Of a stretch of 64,000 nt of DNA, positions 32,520 to 41,416 are shown piece after piece (position 1 is the first letter of the stretch; each line of letters begins with the position of its first letter). Location of the stretch: positions 62,001 to 126,000 of the forward strand of contig CATQIJ010000010.1 of the NCBI GenBank assembly GCA_958296345.1, written 5' to 3'. The stretch comes from an uncultured Rhizobiaceae bacterium (GTDB taxonomy: Bacteria; Pseudomonadota; Alphaproteobacteria; Rhizobiales; Rhizobiaceae). Position numbers and translations under genes: made by a program. The notes below the pieces were generated by a model. The model did no database searches. It was not told where the DNA came from and saw nothing but the letters and a program-made list of their open reading frames with translations.

Positions 32520-34169
32520 TTATTCAGCTGGTTTGTTCTCACCGGTAGCAAGTTCACGCATTCCATCACGAACAACAGCTTTAATCAGTGATATACCCAT
32601 TAAGGCCATAATAGCTGAGAATGGAAGCGCACAGATAATCATCGCTGTGTTAATCGCAGCTAGACCACCAGCAAGAAGCAAGGCTCCAATTACGAATGTC
32701 AGGATAAGCCCCCAAACGATAATATGCATTTTTGGTTTTTGACTTGCATCGCCGCCCGCCGCAATCGTGTTAATGATCAAAACAGCACTATCTGCAGAAG
32801 TAACAAGATACGTTAGCAATAGAACCACGATAATGAAGGACATCGCAGTCGCCATTCCAGGTGTAAGCATGAAGTTAATCATAGCAAACAATTGAGATGA
32901 GATACCGACACTTGTAATTGCATCTCCAGCGCCACCGTTCAAGGTTAGATCAATTGCTGTACCACCAACAAATGCAAACCAGACGAAACACATAACCGAA
33001 GGTACAATCATCGCACCTAGAACATACTCTCTGAACGTACGTCCCTTAGAAATACGTGCTAAGAACAAGCCCACGAATGGTGCAAATGCAATCCACCAAG
33101 CCCAGTAAAAGATCGTCCAACCACCTTGCCAACCGGCAAGTTTGCTGATTTCGCTTTCGGCGTTTCCATCACCACTCCATACAGTGAAAGACATAGATGG
33201 TAGTGCAGTTATGTAGTCCCACATGCCGACAAACAACGCTTTGAAGGCAAAGATTGTAGAGCCAAATACCAAGAAGAATGCCAAGATAAAGAATGACAGA
33301 CCCATGTTGATGTTTGATAGCCATTTAATGCCTTTACCAACACCTGATAGAGCAGACAATGTTGATGCAGTCATTACAATTACCAGCGCCATAATCATGG
33401 CTGTATTTGTTGGCGAGCCTTCTGCATTCATCATCCAACCTGCGCCAGTGATGTTAAATACACCAGAAGCAAATTGAGATACGCCATAACCCAATGTTAC
33501 GGATACACCCAAGATTGTTGCTACAACTGAAACGATATCAATTACATGGCCTAGCGGGCCAGATAAAGCATTACCGAATAAAGGTGTTAAGCCTGAGCGA
33601 ATTGTTAATGGAAGGTTGCGTGAGTAGCTAAAGAAGCCCAATGAAAGTCCTACGATGGCGTAACAACCCCATGCAGAAAATCCCCAGTGGAGGAATGACC
33701 ACTTATAAGCGGAGCGTACATTGTCAGCTGAAGAGCCTTCTGCAAATCCACGGATCACATCCGGATTAGTTCCAAAATGGTAAATTGGCTCAGCAGTTGC
33801 ATATGTAAGCATGCCGATACCAATACCAGCACCAAACATCATGGAGAACCATGAAAAGCTCGAAAACTCAGGTTTGTCTTCTGGAGCACCAAGTTTTAAT
33901 TTGCCAGTTGCTGGCCATAATGCCAGTCCTAAACACACAATGATGTAAAACGCCATGACATACATATACCAAGCGCCTGTATTTGCATCGATCGTACCAC
34001 GAATACCTTTCAGGAACGCGCCAGCTTTTTCTGGCCATACTGCTGCCCAAACAATGAGTAGCCCGATTGCAATTTTTGACCCTAAGGCCACTATTTTATT
34101 AAACCCACCATAAAACCCATCATTATCTAACGCGATAGGCAGCTCCGTGAGCGGTTCTTTGATTGACAT
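32520..34169 (-). CDS. BCCT-family betaine/choline/carnitine transporter
   Basis: This 549-residue polytopic membrane protein (12 predicted segments) belongs to the BCCT family, which takes up glycine betaine, choline or related compatible solutes. It shows the tryptophan motif (YWAWWIAFAPFVGLFLARISKGRTFREYV), the glycine-rich FGAGIGIGMLTYATAEP and WGFSAWGCYAIVGL. The substrate cannot be fixed from sequence by eye. It stands alone, with 250 bp of AT-rich upstream sequence. Confidence 0.93.
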   Translation of the reverse strand: MSIKEPLTELPIALDNDGFYGGFNKIVALGSKIAIGLLIVWAAVWPEKAGAFLKGIRGTIDANTGAWYMYVMAFYIIVCLGLALWPATGKLKLGAPEDKPEFSSFSWFSMMFGAGIGIGMLTYATAEPIYHFGTNPDVIRGFAEGSSADNVRSAYKWSFLHWGFSAWGCYAIVGLSLGFFSYSRNLPLTIRSGLTPLFGNALSGPLGHVIDIVSVVATILGVSVTLGYGVSQFASGVFNITGAGWMMNAEGSPTNTAMIMALVIVMTASTLSALSGVGKGIKWLSNINMGLSFFILAFFLVFGSTIFAFKALFVGMWDYITALPSMSFTVWSGDGNAESEISKLAGWQGGWTIFYWAWWIAFAPFVGLFLARISKGRTFREYVLGAMIVPSVMCFVWFAFVGGTAIDLTLNGGAGDAITSVGISSQLFAMINFMLTPGMATAMSFIIVVLLLTYLVTSADSAVLIINTIAAGGDASQKPKMHIIVWGLILTFVIGALLLAGGLAAINTAMIICALPFSAIMALMGISLIKAVVRDGMRELATGENKPAE

Positions 34170-34396
34170 TGCTTTTGACTCCCCGTCCTTTTTAACAATA
34201 TTTTAACCCTACACCTAAAGTTCAATCTGACAAGTTCTCCAAAGCTGTAATTTTGTGTCGCTTTTAGGCAATTTTCAGGTTTTAGAGAGATGAAGCATAT
34301 GAAATCTAAGGCGTATTAATTAAAAACGAAATAATATCAATGACTTATATGATATGTTTTTAAATGACATAAAAAATATTTGGGTCAAATATAGTA

Positions 34397-34414
34397 TTAT
34401 GCACCTGTGCATAA
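34397..34414. promoter_or_regulatory. 18-bp inverted repeat TTATGCAC-CT-GTGCATAA
   Basis: Perfect eight-base arms with a two-base spacer lie eight bases after the stop of the uracil-DNA glycosylase gene and about 230 bp upstream of the BCCT gene. No T-run follows on either strand, so it looks more like a protein-binding site than a terminator. The regulator is unknown. Confidence 0.4.
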
Positions 34415-34421
34415 AATTGAG

Positions 34422-35246
34422 CTAGACGCTTTTAGATAGCTTCTGTTTAACATCTAGCAAATCTTGCCATACCAAACGTTTGTGGGCAGGCTGTCGTAAT
34501 AAATATGCGGGGTGAAGCGTCGACATCGCCTTTACTTTAGTTTTTTCCGTTTCGATTTCTGCCCATTTACCACGAAGTTGCATAATACCGTCATTGGTTT
34601 TTAAGAGCGTCTTTGCTGACGCTCCTCCCAATAGTAAAATGACATCTGGGTTAATCAGTTCAATTTGACGCTCAATAAAGGGGCGGCAGATTTCAGTCTC
34701 CTGCGGCGTTGGTGTGCGATTTCCTGGTGGACGCCAAGGAATGACATTCGTTATGTATGAGGTTTCACGATTCAAGCCAATAGCTGCAAGTTGCCTGTCT
34801 AAAAGTTGGCCTACTGGGCCAACAAACGGCAATCCCTGAATATCTTCGTCTTTTCCTGGTGCTTCACCAATAAGCATTATTTTTGCATTTGGATTTCCGT
34901 CAGAAAACACTAGAGACTTTGCTGTTCGTTTAAGATTACAGCCATCAAAACCAGCTATTGCTTGTTTTAGCTCTTCAAGTGTATTTGCCTTGGCAGCAAT
35001 ATCTTTTGCCAGTGCAACTGCTGAGCCATCGGGCATTGTTGCTTGGGCTTTCACTATAGGTGCAGGACGAGGGATATCTTCTGCTTTTTTTGCAAGTCGT
35101 TCTGCAGGAGAATGCGCAGATATTTGAGCAGGTTTTTTTCTTGGTGGCGGTGGTAGTTCAGAAAATCGATCAATAGGAGTATCTTCAAGCAGGATGTCCA
35201 CACCCGCCTCAACATACCACTCCATGATTTCTCTGATATTATCCAT
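34422..35246 (-). CDS. Uracil-DNA glycosylase, family 4-like
   Basis: This 274-residue base-excision repair enzyme has the glycosylase motifs GEAPGKDEDIQGLPFVGPVGQLLD (motif A) and STLHPAYLLR (motif B). An alphaproteobacterial N-terminal extension (about 1-95) is present. Family-4 enzymes usually bind a 4Fe-4S cluster through four Cys. Only two Cys are visible here (GCNLKRTA and EICRPF), so the cluster is probably absent, as in a subset of alphaproteobacterial proteins. It stands divergent from etfQO. Confidence 0.9.
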   Translation of the reverse strand: MDNIREIMEWYVEAGVDILLEDTPIDRFSELPPPPRKKPAQISAHSPAERLAKKAEDIPRPAPIVKAQATMPDGSAVALAKDIAAKANTLEELKQAIAGFDGCNLKRTAKSLVFSDGNPNAKIMLIGEAPGKDEDIQGLPFVGPVGQLLDRQLAAIGLNRETSYITNVIPWRPPGNRTPTPQETEICRPFIERQIELINPDVILLLGGASAKTLLKTNDGIMQLRGKWAEIETEKTKVKAMSTLHPAYLLRQPAHKRLVWQDLLDVKQKLSKSV

Positions 35247-35395
35247 TTTTCTAGTCTAGCCCGCAATTTGATGCTTTGTAAGTAAAACTGTCGTGGATTC
35301 ACAATCAAACTGCGTCAAAAATATTATGTCCTTATGCAAACAACGTGATATGAAATGTAAAATGCTGAATACAGCAAAAGAATTTGGAGATTTAA

Positions 35396-37096
35396 ATGTC
35401 AGAAGAAATAGTTCTTGAACCACGCGAAAGCATGGAGTTTGATGTTGTTATTATTGGTGCTGGACCAGCAGGCCTTTCTGCTGCAATTAAGCTAAAGCAG
35501 CTAAATGCTGATCTAGATGTTGTAGTACTGGAAAAAGGGCCTGAAGTAGGAGCTCATATTTTATCTGGTGCTGTGATTGATCCGGTTGCTGTTGATCGTC
35601 TTATCCCAGAGTGGAAAGAAGAAAGCGACCATCCATTTAAGGTGCCTGTAACGGACGACATTTTCAATTTTCTAACAGAGACCGGTAAAACGAAACTTCC
35701 AAGCTTTGGTATGCCAAAATTCATGCACAACCATGGAAACTATATTGTTTCTCTTGGTAATGTTTGTCGCTGGTTGGCGGAAAAAGCAGAAGGCCTTGGT
35801 GTCGAAATTTACCCAGGTTTTGCGGCGGCTGAATTGATTTATGATAAGAACGGCGCTGTAAAAGGTGTAGCAACTGGCGATATGGGCCTACAAAAAGACG
35901 GTACACCAGGCCCAATGCACGAACGCGGTATGGAGCTTCATGGTAAGTATGTCTTATTTGGCGAAGGTGCACGAGGTTCTTTATCAAAAGAGCTAATCAC
36001 TAAGTTTGATCTTGCCAAAGATAGTAGCCCGCCAAAGTTTGGTGTTGGCTTTAAAGAATTATGGGAAGTCGATCCCTCAAAGCATAAGCAAGGTAGTGTT
36101 GAGCACACACTCGGTTGGCCGCTTAAGACGGATCAAGACGGTGGTTCATTTGTATATCACATCGAAAACAATCAGGTTTATGTGGGGTATGTTGTAGCGC
36201 TTGGTTACAAAAACCCATACCTGTCACCTTTTGATGAGTTCCAACGTTTCAAAACACACCCATCAGTTGCGCCATTGCTGGAAGGTGCAAAGCGTATTTC
36301 ATATGGTTCGCGTGCAATTACACAAGGTGGTTATCAATCTGTGCCGCGTCTTTCATTCCCAGGCGGAGCACTTCTTGGCTGTGCGGCCGGTTTCGTAAAC
36401 GTGCCACGCATCAAAGGCTCACATAACGCGATGCTCTCTGGTATGTTGGCTGCAGAACATATCGCAGAAGCATTAGGCGCAGGCCGCGCAAATGATGAGT
36501 TGGTAAGTTATGAAGAAGCTTGGCGTGATGGTGATATCGGTAAGGACCTTCATCCTGTTCGTAATGTTAAACCGCTTGTTACAAAGCATGGTTCAATCAA
36601 AGGTATGATGCTTTCTGGAATTGATATGTGGTGTAATATTTTGCTGAAATGGGCACCATTCGGTACCATGAAACATGAAAAAGCTGACTACCAGGCAACT
36701 GAACATGCAAGTAAGCATGAGCCTATTGAATACCCAAGGCCAGATGGCAAGCTTACGTTTGATCGTTCTTCTTCTGTATTTTTATCGAGCACGAACCATG
36801 CAGAAGGTCAGCCAGTTCACTTAAAAGTAGCCGACCTTGATAAGCAAAAAACGTCTGAATTAATGGAGTTTGCAGGTCCATCACAACGCTATTGCCCAGC
36901 AGGTGTTTATGAATGGGTGGATGGTAATGGCGATAGTGTTCCACTTGGCAAAGAGGCGGAAGCCAAAGATGCAACGTTCGTCATCAACAGCCAAAATTGC
37001 GTGCACTGCAAAACATGTGACATCAAAGACCCGAACCAGAACATCAATTGGACAGTTCCACAAGGCGGTGAGGGGCCTGTTTATCCAAATATGTAA
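35396..37096 (+). CDS. Electron transfer flavoprotein-ubiquinone oxidoreductase
   Basis: This 566-residue membrane-associated enzyme passes electrons from ETF (fatty acid and amino acid oxidation) to ubiquinone. It has the FAD-binding GAGPAGLSAAIKLKQ near residue 22. The C-terminal 4Fe-4S ferredoxin-type segment has YCPAGVYEW and CVHCKTCDIKDP. Its length is normal. It is followed by a strong terminator and stands as a single gene. Confidence 0.96.
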   Translation: MSEEIVLEPRESMEFDVVIIGAGPAGLSAAIKLKQLNADLDVVVLEKGPEVGAHILSGAVIDPVAVDRLIPEWKEESDHPFKVPVTDDIFNFLTETGKTKLPSFGMPKFMHNHGNYIVSLGNVCRWLAEKAEGLGVEIYPGFAAAELIYDKNGAVKGVATGDMGLQKDGTPGPMHERGMELHGKYVLFGEGARGSLSKELITKFDLAKDSSPPKFGVGFKELWEVDPSKHKQGSVEHTLGWPLKTDQDGGSFVYHIENNQVYVGYVVALGYKNPYLSPFDEFQRFKTHPSVAPLLEGAKRISYGSRAITQGGYQSVPRLSFPGGALLGCAAGFVNVPRIKGSHNAMLSGMLAAEHIAEALGAGRANDELVSYEEAWRDGDIGKDLHPVRNVKPLVTKHGSIKGMMLSGIDMWCNILLKWAPFGTMKHEKADYQATEHASKHEPIEYPRPDGKLTFDRSSSVFLSSTNHAEGQPVHLKVADLDKQKTSELMEFAGPSQRYCPAGVYEWVDGNGDSVPLGKEAEAKDATFVINSQNCVHCKTCDIKDPNQNINWTVPQGGEGPVYPNM

Positions 37097-37116
37097 GTTT
37101 GGATTATGAATAAATC

Positions 37117-37147
37117 AAAGCCGGATACTAATGTATTCGGCTTTTTT
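37117..37147 (+). terminator. Terminator of the ETF-QO gene
   Basis: AAAGCCGGATAC (37117-37128) pairs with GTATTCGGCTTT (37133-37144) with one G-U pair and a TAAT loop. A T-run follows (CTTTTTTA). It marks the end of this single-gene unit. Confidence 0.8.
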
Positions 37148-37161
37148 ATTTTAAGAAATGT

Positions 37162-37590
37162 TCAGCCAGCAATATAGCGCTTCATTTCTTCGGCTTCTTG
37201 TTCAGCTTTCTGGATTTTGCTTTTAATAACGTCACCTATCGAAATTATTCCTGTAAGCTTTCCATCTGATATAACAGGTAAATGCCTAAAACGGCCTTTC
37301 GTCATTTTTTCCATTAGGTTATCAACGGTTTCTGTCTCATCGCAGGAAATAACTTTTTGCGTCATACATGCAGAGATGGGTTTGACTAATGCGTCCGCAC
37401 CTGATTTAGCAACTTCACGAACAATATCTCGTTCAGAAGCAATGCCACAAACATGCCCGCTTTTATCTAAAACAACCGTCGCTCCAATTTTTTTGGTAGT
37501 TAAAACATTTGAAATTTCTTGAATTGTCATATCAGCATTAGTCGTAAAAACATCACGGCCTTTGCTAGCTAGTATTTCAGAAACAGACAT
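37162..37590 (-). CDS. CBS domain-pair protein
   Basis: The 142-residue protein consists of two CBS domains (about 8-62 and 72-130: MTIQEISNVLTTKKIGATVV, then DETETVDNLMEKMTKGRFRHLPV). CBS pairs bind adenine nucleotides and usually regulate a partner enzyme or channel. No catalytic domain is fused. It resembles the short stand-alone CBS proteins common in alphaproteobacteria. Its partner is unknown, and it lies alone between terminator and L,D-transpeptidase. Confidence 0.9.
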   Translation of the reverse strand: MSVSEILASKGRDVFTTNADMTIQEISNVLTTKKIGATVVLDKSGHVCGIASERDIVREVAKSGADALVKPISACMTQKVISCDETETVDNLMEKMTKGRFRHLPVISDGKLTGIISIGDVIKSKIQKAEQEAEEMKRYIAG

Positions 37591-37679
37591 GCATTCCTCC
37601 TATGCTGGTCAATATTATATTGCCTTCAATAGAGAGCTTAAGACAAAAAGTGTCAAAATTATATAGAACTTTATTATAT

Positions 37680-38414
37680 TTACTTCACCAATATTGGCGC
37701 ACGCGTTCTTACACGGCCATATAGGTCAATGACGTCTTGGTGAATCATGCGAACACAACCGCTTGATACAGCTTTACCGATAGAGCGGTGTTGCGGTGTT
37801 CCATGTAATCTATAGAGCGTGTCAACATTACCTTCAAAGATATAAAGCGCTCGCGCGCCTAACGGATTATCTAACCCTCCTGGCATTCCACCATTTTCTT
37901 CCGACCATTTTTCAAGATCAGGACGGCGTTCAATCATTTCTTCAGGCGGTGTCCACTTAGGCCATTCTTGCTTCCAAAGTACACGCGCACGGCCAGACCA
38001 TTCAAAACCCGCTTTGCCAAGCCCAACACCATAACGCATTGCTTTGCCTTTTGGCTCAATCAGATAAAGATAAAAGTTCTTTGTATCAACGATTAATGAG
38101 CCTGGCTTTTCACGTGTTCTATAATTCACACGCTGACGAAAATAGCGTTCGTCTAATTCACCTTTTGGGATGCCTGGCACAGGGAATTTTTCATTTGGCA
38201 GCGGACCATATAAAGAAGCAAAGGACCCTTTTTTAGGTTTTGGTGTCTTTATGAGCTTATCGCGAAGTTTTGCAAGACCCGAACCCTCGCCATCAGAATT
38301 AGAAGATTTTGAACAACCCGCAAGCAGTAATCCACCCGCAGCACTAGCGCCAGTAATAACCTGGCGACGTGAAATTTCTAATTTCTCTTGGTGAGGCAAA
38401 AATATCTTTGACAT
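37680..38414 (-). CDS. L,D-transpeptidase (YkuD/ErfK type), Tat-exported lipoprotein-like
   Basis: This peptidoglycan-cross-linking enzyme or lipoprotein-attaching transpeptidase has a twin-arginine motif (SRRQVITGASAAGGLLLAG) followed by a lipobox Cys (LAGC). The catalytic domain (about 110-244) has the YkuD signature LHGTPQHRSIGKAVSSGCVRM with the nucleophile Cys. I start at ATG 38414, because AAAGGGA lies eight bases upstream; a TTG at 38435 would add seven residues. The upstream region holds GTTAAC repeats, see the separate entry. Confidence 0.92.
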   Translation of the reverse strand: MSKIFLPHQEKLEISRRQVITGASAAGGLLLAGCSKSSNSDGEGSGLAKLRDKLIKTPKPKKGSFASLYGPLPNEKFPVPGIPKGELDERYFRQRVNYRTREKPGSLIVDTKNFYLYLIEPKGKAMRYGVGLGKAGFEWSGRARVLWKQEWPKWTPPEEMIERRPDLEKWSEENGGMPGGLDNPLGARALYIFEGNVDTLYRLHGTPQHRSIGKAVSSGCVRMIHQDVIDLYGRVRTRAPILVK

Positions 38415-38437
38415 GTGAAGTTTCCCTTTGGGCAACA

Positions 38438-38508
38438 GTTAACGGATGTTAACACTTTTCGCCAGTCGAAACTCACTCACAAATCAGTGAGTTGCTAAAT
38501 ATGGTTAA
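38438..38508. promoter_or_regulatory. GTTAAC repeats and inverted repeat upstream of the L,D-transpeptidase
   Basis: GTTAAC occurs at 38438-38443 and 38448-38453 (TTAA-N6-TTAA), and ATGGTTAA at 38501-38508 is the complement of TTAACCAT. These resemble CtrA half sites (consensus TTAA-N7-TTAA). Between them AACTCACT (38470-38477) pairs with AGTGAGTT (38486-38493). The hairpin may end transcription of the gene at 38525-39460 but has no T-tail. Confidence 0.35.
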
Positions 38509-38524
38509 CGATTGAGCATCGCAT

Positions 38525-39460
38525 TTATTTAATCTGAAATTTGATCATCACAGGCAGATGGTCTGAGCCCATGTCATCTAATGTGTTTGCCGATAAGACT
38601 TCAATCTTTCCTTTTTTCATAACGTTATCAATAGGAAGACCCGCCCACCACGTGTATTTTAGAGGAAGCTCATCAATCATCCAAGTAGGACCAACACCAG
38701 ATATAATGTCCATGCTTGAAGCACTCGCAAACCGTTTTACGCTCCATGACCAAGTGGTCGCATTAAAGTCCCCAGCAAAGATCGCATCATCGCCAATTTT
38801 TTCTAACTCTGGAATGATTGTCTTTAGTTGCTTTGGTCCGCTCGCAGGCCATGGCCAGCGAAGGTGGACAGAACCAGAAGTAAAATTTGTGCCTTTAGGG
38901 GCAATTACCTGCGTTCTGGCAAAAGAGCCGTAAGGTCCGCAATATTGATTAGTCTCGTTTAAAGGCCACTTTGAATAAAATCTGATACCCCCACGCTTTC
39001 CCCATTCTGGGCAATGCATCATATAAGGCCACTTTTTATTCAGTCGCTTAATCTCTAATGTCCAGCGCGTTGCTGCTTCACTTAAAGAGATAAGTTCAGG
39101 ATCGAGCGCTATAATATTATCGATGACTGCTTCACGCTGTGAGTTAATCCAATACAGATTGAAATGCAGCAAGGAATAAACTGGTTTTGTACTATCAGCG
39201 ACTAGAGAGTGTTTAGAGAGTAAAGTTCCGCTTGCAGCTGAATAAAATCCAATGCCACCAACAATTAACGCAAGAAGGCTTGTTCGCTGCCATTCTCTCA
39301 AAGCTATAATCACACCAATTATTAAAAGCCCAATACTTAAATGAAGCCTGAAATGTGAAAATGTATCGAAGGCTGGATGTAAGCGACCAAGAAAGCCAAG
39401 ACCAATAGCAAAGCAGGTGCCAATAATACCAAGGATAATAATTTTTCTGAGATGTTTCAT
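38525..39460 (-). CDS. Endonuclease/exonuclease/phosphatase-family membrane protein
   Basis: The 311-residue protein has three predicted N-terminal transmembrane segments (about 5-22, 36-55, 62-80). An EEP-fold domain follows: FNLYWINSQR, LSEAATRW with the metal-binding Glu, GDFNATTWSWS (catalytic Asp/Asn), and GSDHLPVMIKFQ with the general His. The family includes nucleases and phosphodiesterases; the membrane-anchored type is exported and its substrate is unknown. It is a single gene downstream of the divergent GST. Confidence 0.85.
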   Translation of the reverse strand: MKHLRKIIILGIIGTCFAIGLGFLGRLHPAFDTFSHFRLHLSIGLLIIGVIIALREWQRTSLLALIVGGIGFYSAASGTLLSKHSLVADSTKPVYSLLHFNLYWINSQREAVIDNIIALDPELISLSEAATRWTLEIKRLNKKWPYMMHCPEWGKRGGIRFYSKWPLNETNQYCGPYGSFARTQVIAPKGTNFTSGSVHLRWPWPASGPKQLKTIIPELEKIGDDAIFAGDFNATTWSWSVKRFASASSMDIISGVGPTWMIDELPLKYTWWAGLPIDNVMKKGKIEVLSANTLDDMGSDHLPVMIKFQIK

Positions 39461-39586
39461 TTAAATCGGAAGGCCTAAAGTATGAGGATGTTGTAAACTT
39501 AAGTTTACAACTAATCATCAAGTTCTACTCGCAAATCATAAGCGTCTTGGTTAGGCTCTGGGTAGCAAAATAAATGGGAAGCTACA

Positions 39587-40294
39587 ATGTCTGATCAAAC
39601 ATTACCGATTGAACTTTACTATTGGCCAACACCGAACGGTTGGAAGGTTTCAATTATGCTTGAAGAGTTAGGTGTTCCATATAAGCTTAACTACATAAAT
39701 ATTGGTGCTGGCGACCAATTTGAACCAGACTTCCTAAAGATTGCACCTAATAATCGTATGCCGGCCATAATTGACCCTGATGGTCCTAGTGGAAAACCAA
39801 TTTCGGTTTTTGAATCAGGCGCAATCCTTCAATATCTTGGCCGAAAATTTAATAAGTTTTATCCATTAGATGAGCGTGCTCGTGTTGAGGTTGATGAATG
39901 GTTGATGTGGCAAATGGGCGGTCTTGGCCCAATGGCTGGTCAAGCCCACCACTTCCGCGTTTATGCACCCGAGCAAGTACCATACGCAATTGATCGCTAT
40001 ACTAATGAAGTAAACCGCCTTTATGGTGTTTTGAATAAACAACTTGAGGGCAGGGATTTCATCGCTGGTGAGTATTCTATTGCAGATATGGCTTGTATTG
40101 GCTGGGCGCAACTATGGGAACGCCAAGGGCAAGACATCAAACAATTTCCAAATTTGGAGGGCTGGATTGAGCGCATGAAAAAAAGGTCAGCGGTTGCTGC
40201 TGGTTTGGCGCTTGGACTTGAAAAACGCGACCAATCAAACTTTGATAAAGACAAAGATCAGCAAGAAGTACTCTTCGGTCAAAAAGCACGATAA
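39587..40294 (+). CDS. Glutathione S-transferase family protein (YfcG/Ure2p-like)
   Basis: The 235-residue protein has a thioredoxin-like N-terminus (YYWPTPNGWKVSIMLEELG, with Asn/Thr instead of Cys) and the NNRMPAIIDPDG and SGAILQYLGRKF motifs. The helical C-terminal domain carries SIADMACIGW. The pattern is that of YfcG-like disulphide reductases rather than of classic detoxifying GSTs. It overlaps nothing and lies four bases before the next gene, with which it may be co-transcribed. Confidence 0.9.
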   Translation: MSDQTLPIELYYWPTPNGWKVSIMLEELGVPYKLNYINIGAGDQFEPDFLKIAPNNRMPAIIDPDGPSGKPISVFESGAILQYLGRKFNKFYPLDERARVEVDEWLMWQMGGLGPMAGQAHHFRVYAPEQVPYAIDRYTNEVNRLYGVLNKQLEGRDFIAGEYSIADMACIGWAQLWERQGQDIKQFPNLEGWIERMKKRSAVAAGLALGLEKRDQSNFDKDKDQQEVLFGQKAR

Positions 40295-40297
40295 CCC

Positions 40298-40684
40298 ATG
40301 AAGGTCATTCTCAGTCTTCTTGCTAGTTTTTTTCTTTTGGCAAATACATTTGCCCACGCAGAGCTTTTGGGCGATGAGTGGATCACAGAAAAAGAGATGA
40401 AAAGGCAATCAGCTTTTGCAAGAGAACATAACCTTTTACTTATAGGTCTTCGGTGTAAATTTAAAGAGGAGGTTGAAAGTCCGGGGCGAGGTGATGTGTT
40501 ATTTCGTGCTGACTTTAAAATCCTGAACAGGCCTGAAGCATGGGGGTGGACATTCGATGCTAACGCTCCGCTAAGAGGTCCAGAACAGCAAGCCAAAAGT
40601 GCAGGCTTTGTAGTCGCAAGTGAGGAGTATTTCGAGTTAACAGGAGTGACTTGGGTGCGATGTAAAGTCTGGCACCGGCCTTAG
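40298..40684 (+). CDS. Small secreted protein of unknown function
   Basis: The 128-residue protein has a signal peptide (residues 1-21, core LLASFFLLANTFAHA). The mature part has three Cys or fewer (LIGLRCKFKEE and VRCKVWHRP) and an acidic middle. I do not recognise a family. It starts four bases after the GST stop. It probably resides in the periplasm. The 3' end runs into a truncated DMT-transporter fragment on the other strand. Confidence 0.7.
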   Translation: MKVILSLLASFFLLANTFAHAELLGDEWITEKEMKRQSAFAREHNLLLIGLRCKFKEEVESPGRGDVLFRADFKILNRPEAWGWTFDANAPLRGPEQQAKSAGFVVASEEYFELTGVTWVRCKVWHRP

Positions 40685-40709
40685 CGGTAAAATTCAAAAT
40701 GAATTGAGT

Positions 40710-41175
40710 ACCCACTTGAAAACTTGATATAAGATCTAAGTCACCCTTAAAAATGATCCATAGGGCACCGCAGCTAGCTATTATTAAACCTAGCCACGTT
40801 TTGAAGCTTGAGACTTGACGCAAAAAAAAGCCAGCCAAAGCCAGTACTGATAAGTGGCACAAGTGTGAAAACGGCACTAGTTGAGATTGGTGAAGTATAA
40901 CGTAGAGCAATAAACATCGTAATAAAATACGCGGCAGATAGTCCACCAAGTATAAAGAAGCGCCATAGTGATAGGGTAATAATTGGAACCTTTCGATACC
41001 AAAATAAACCAAAAACAAGCATTAATAAAAATGCCACTAAAAATCTGAGAGCATTTAAGGCTGTTGGAGCAACAAAGGGGGCAGCTATATGCCCAAGTGA
41101 AAATGAGCCAGATATCAGCGCAACAAAAATAAGCATCGCAAAATGGGCAAGAATGCTCGAGTTATTTGTTTTCAC
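40710..41175 (-). pseudogene. Truncated and frameshifted EamA/DMT-type transporter
   Basis: The first 124 residues or so from ATG 41175 are the N-terminal half of a drug/metabolite transporter (four or five transmembrane segments, including PTALNALRFLVAFLLMLVFGLFW and TSAVFTLVPLISTGFGWLF). Near 40822-40829 the frame moves at a run of eight A. The other frame continues with FLRQVSSFKTWLGLIIASCGALWIIFKG, the rest of the first EamA repeat, and ends near 40710. A full protein needs a second repeat of about 140 residues, which is absent. Even with the frameshift mended, the gene would be half-length, so it is a pseudogene. Confidence 0.8.
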
Positions 41176-41314
41176 AGTAAATACCTTCTCAATTAATACT
41201 GATCTTTAGGTTTCAGCATAATGATAATGTAGGCGAAGATAAAACCTTTCTAGCAATCATTTATAGTAGAGTAAAAATCTTGGATCATAAGTAGTCGAAC
41301 ATCAATTAGTTTGC

Positions 41315-41343
41315 ACAAAAAAGCCTCGCATAAAGCGAGGCTT
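41315..41343 (-). terminator. Terminator of the DUF2147 gene
   Basis: AAGCCTCGC (41321-41329) pairs perfectly with GCGAGGCTT (41335-41343). A run of six A precedes it on the plus strand, so T follows it on the minus strand. It lies about 75 bases after the DUF2147 stop. Confidence 0.8.
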
Positions 41344-41416
41344 GAACATAAAGGTAAGGTCTCTGGCCTGACTAATAGCTTAGAGCTTTTTCCATTTTTG
41401 TGTTTTACAGGAAATT

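Noticed and set aside
40560-41018. 152-codon minus-strand frame as a separate gene
   Set aside because: Only its middle part matches the EamA transporter in shifted frame; ends are antisense to a secreted-protein gene, so it belongs to the pseudogene.
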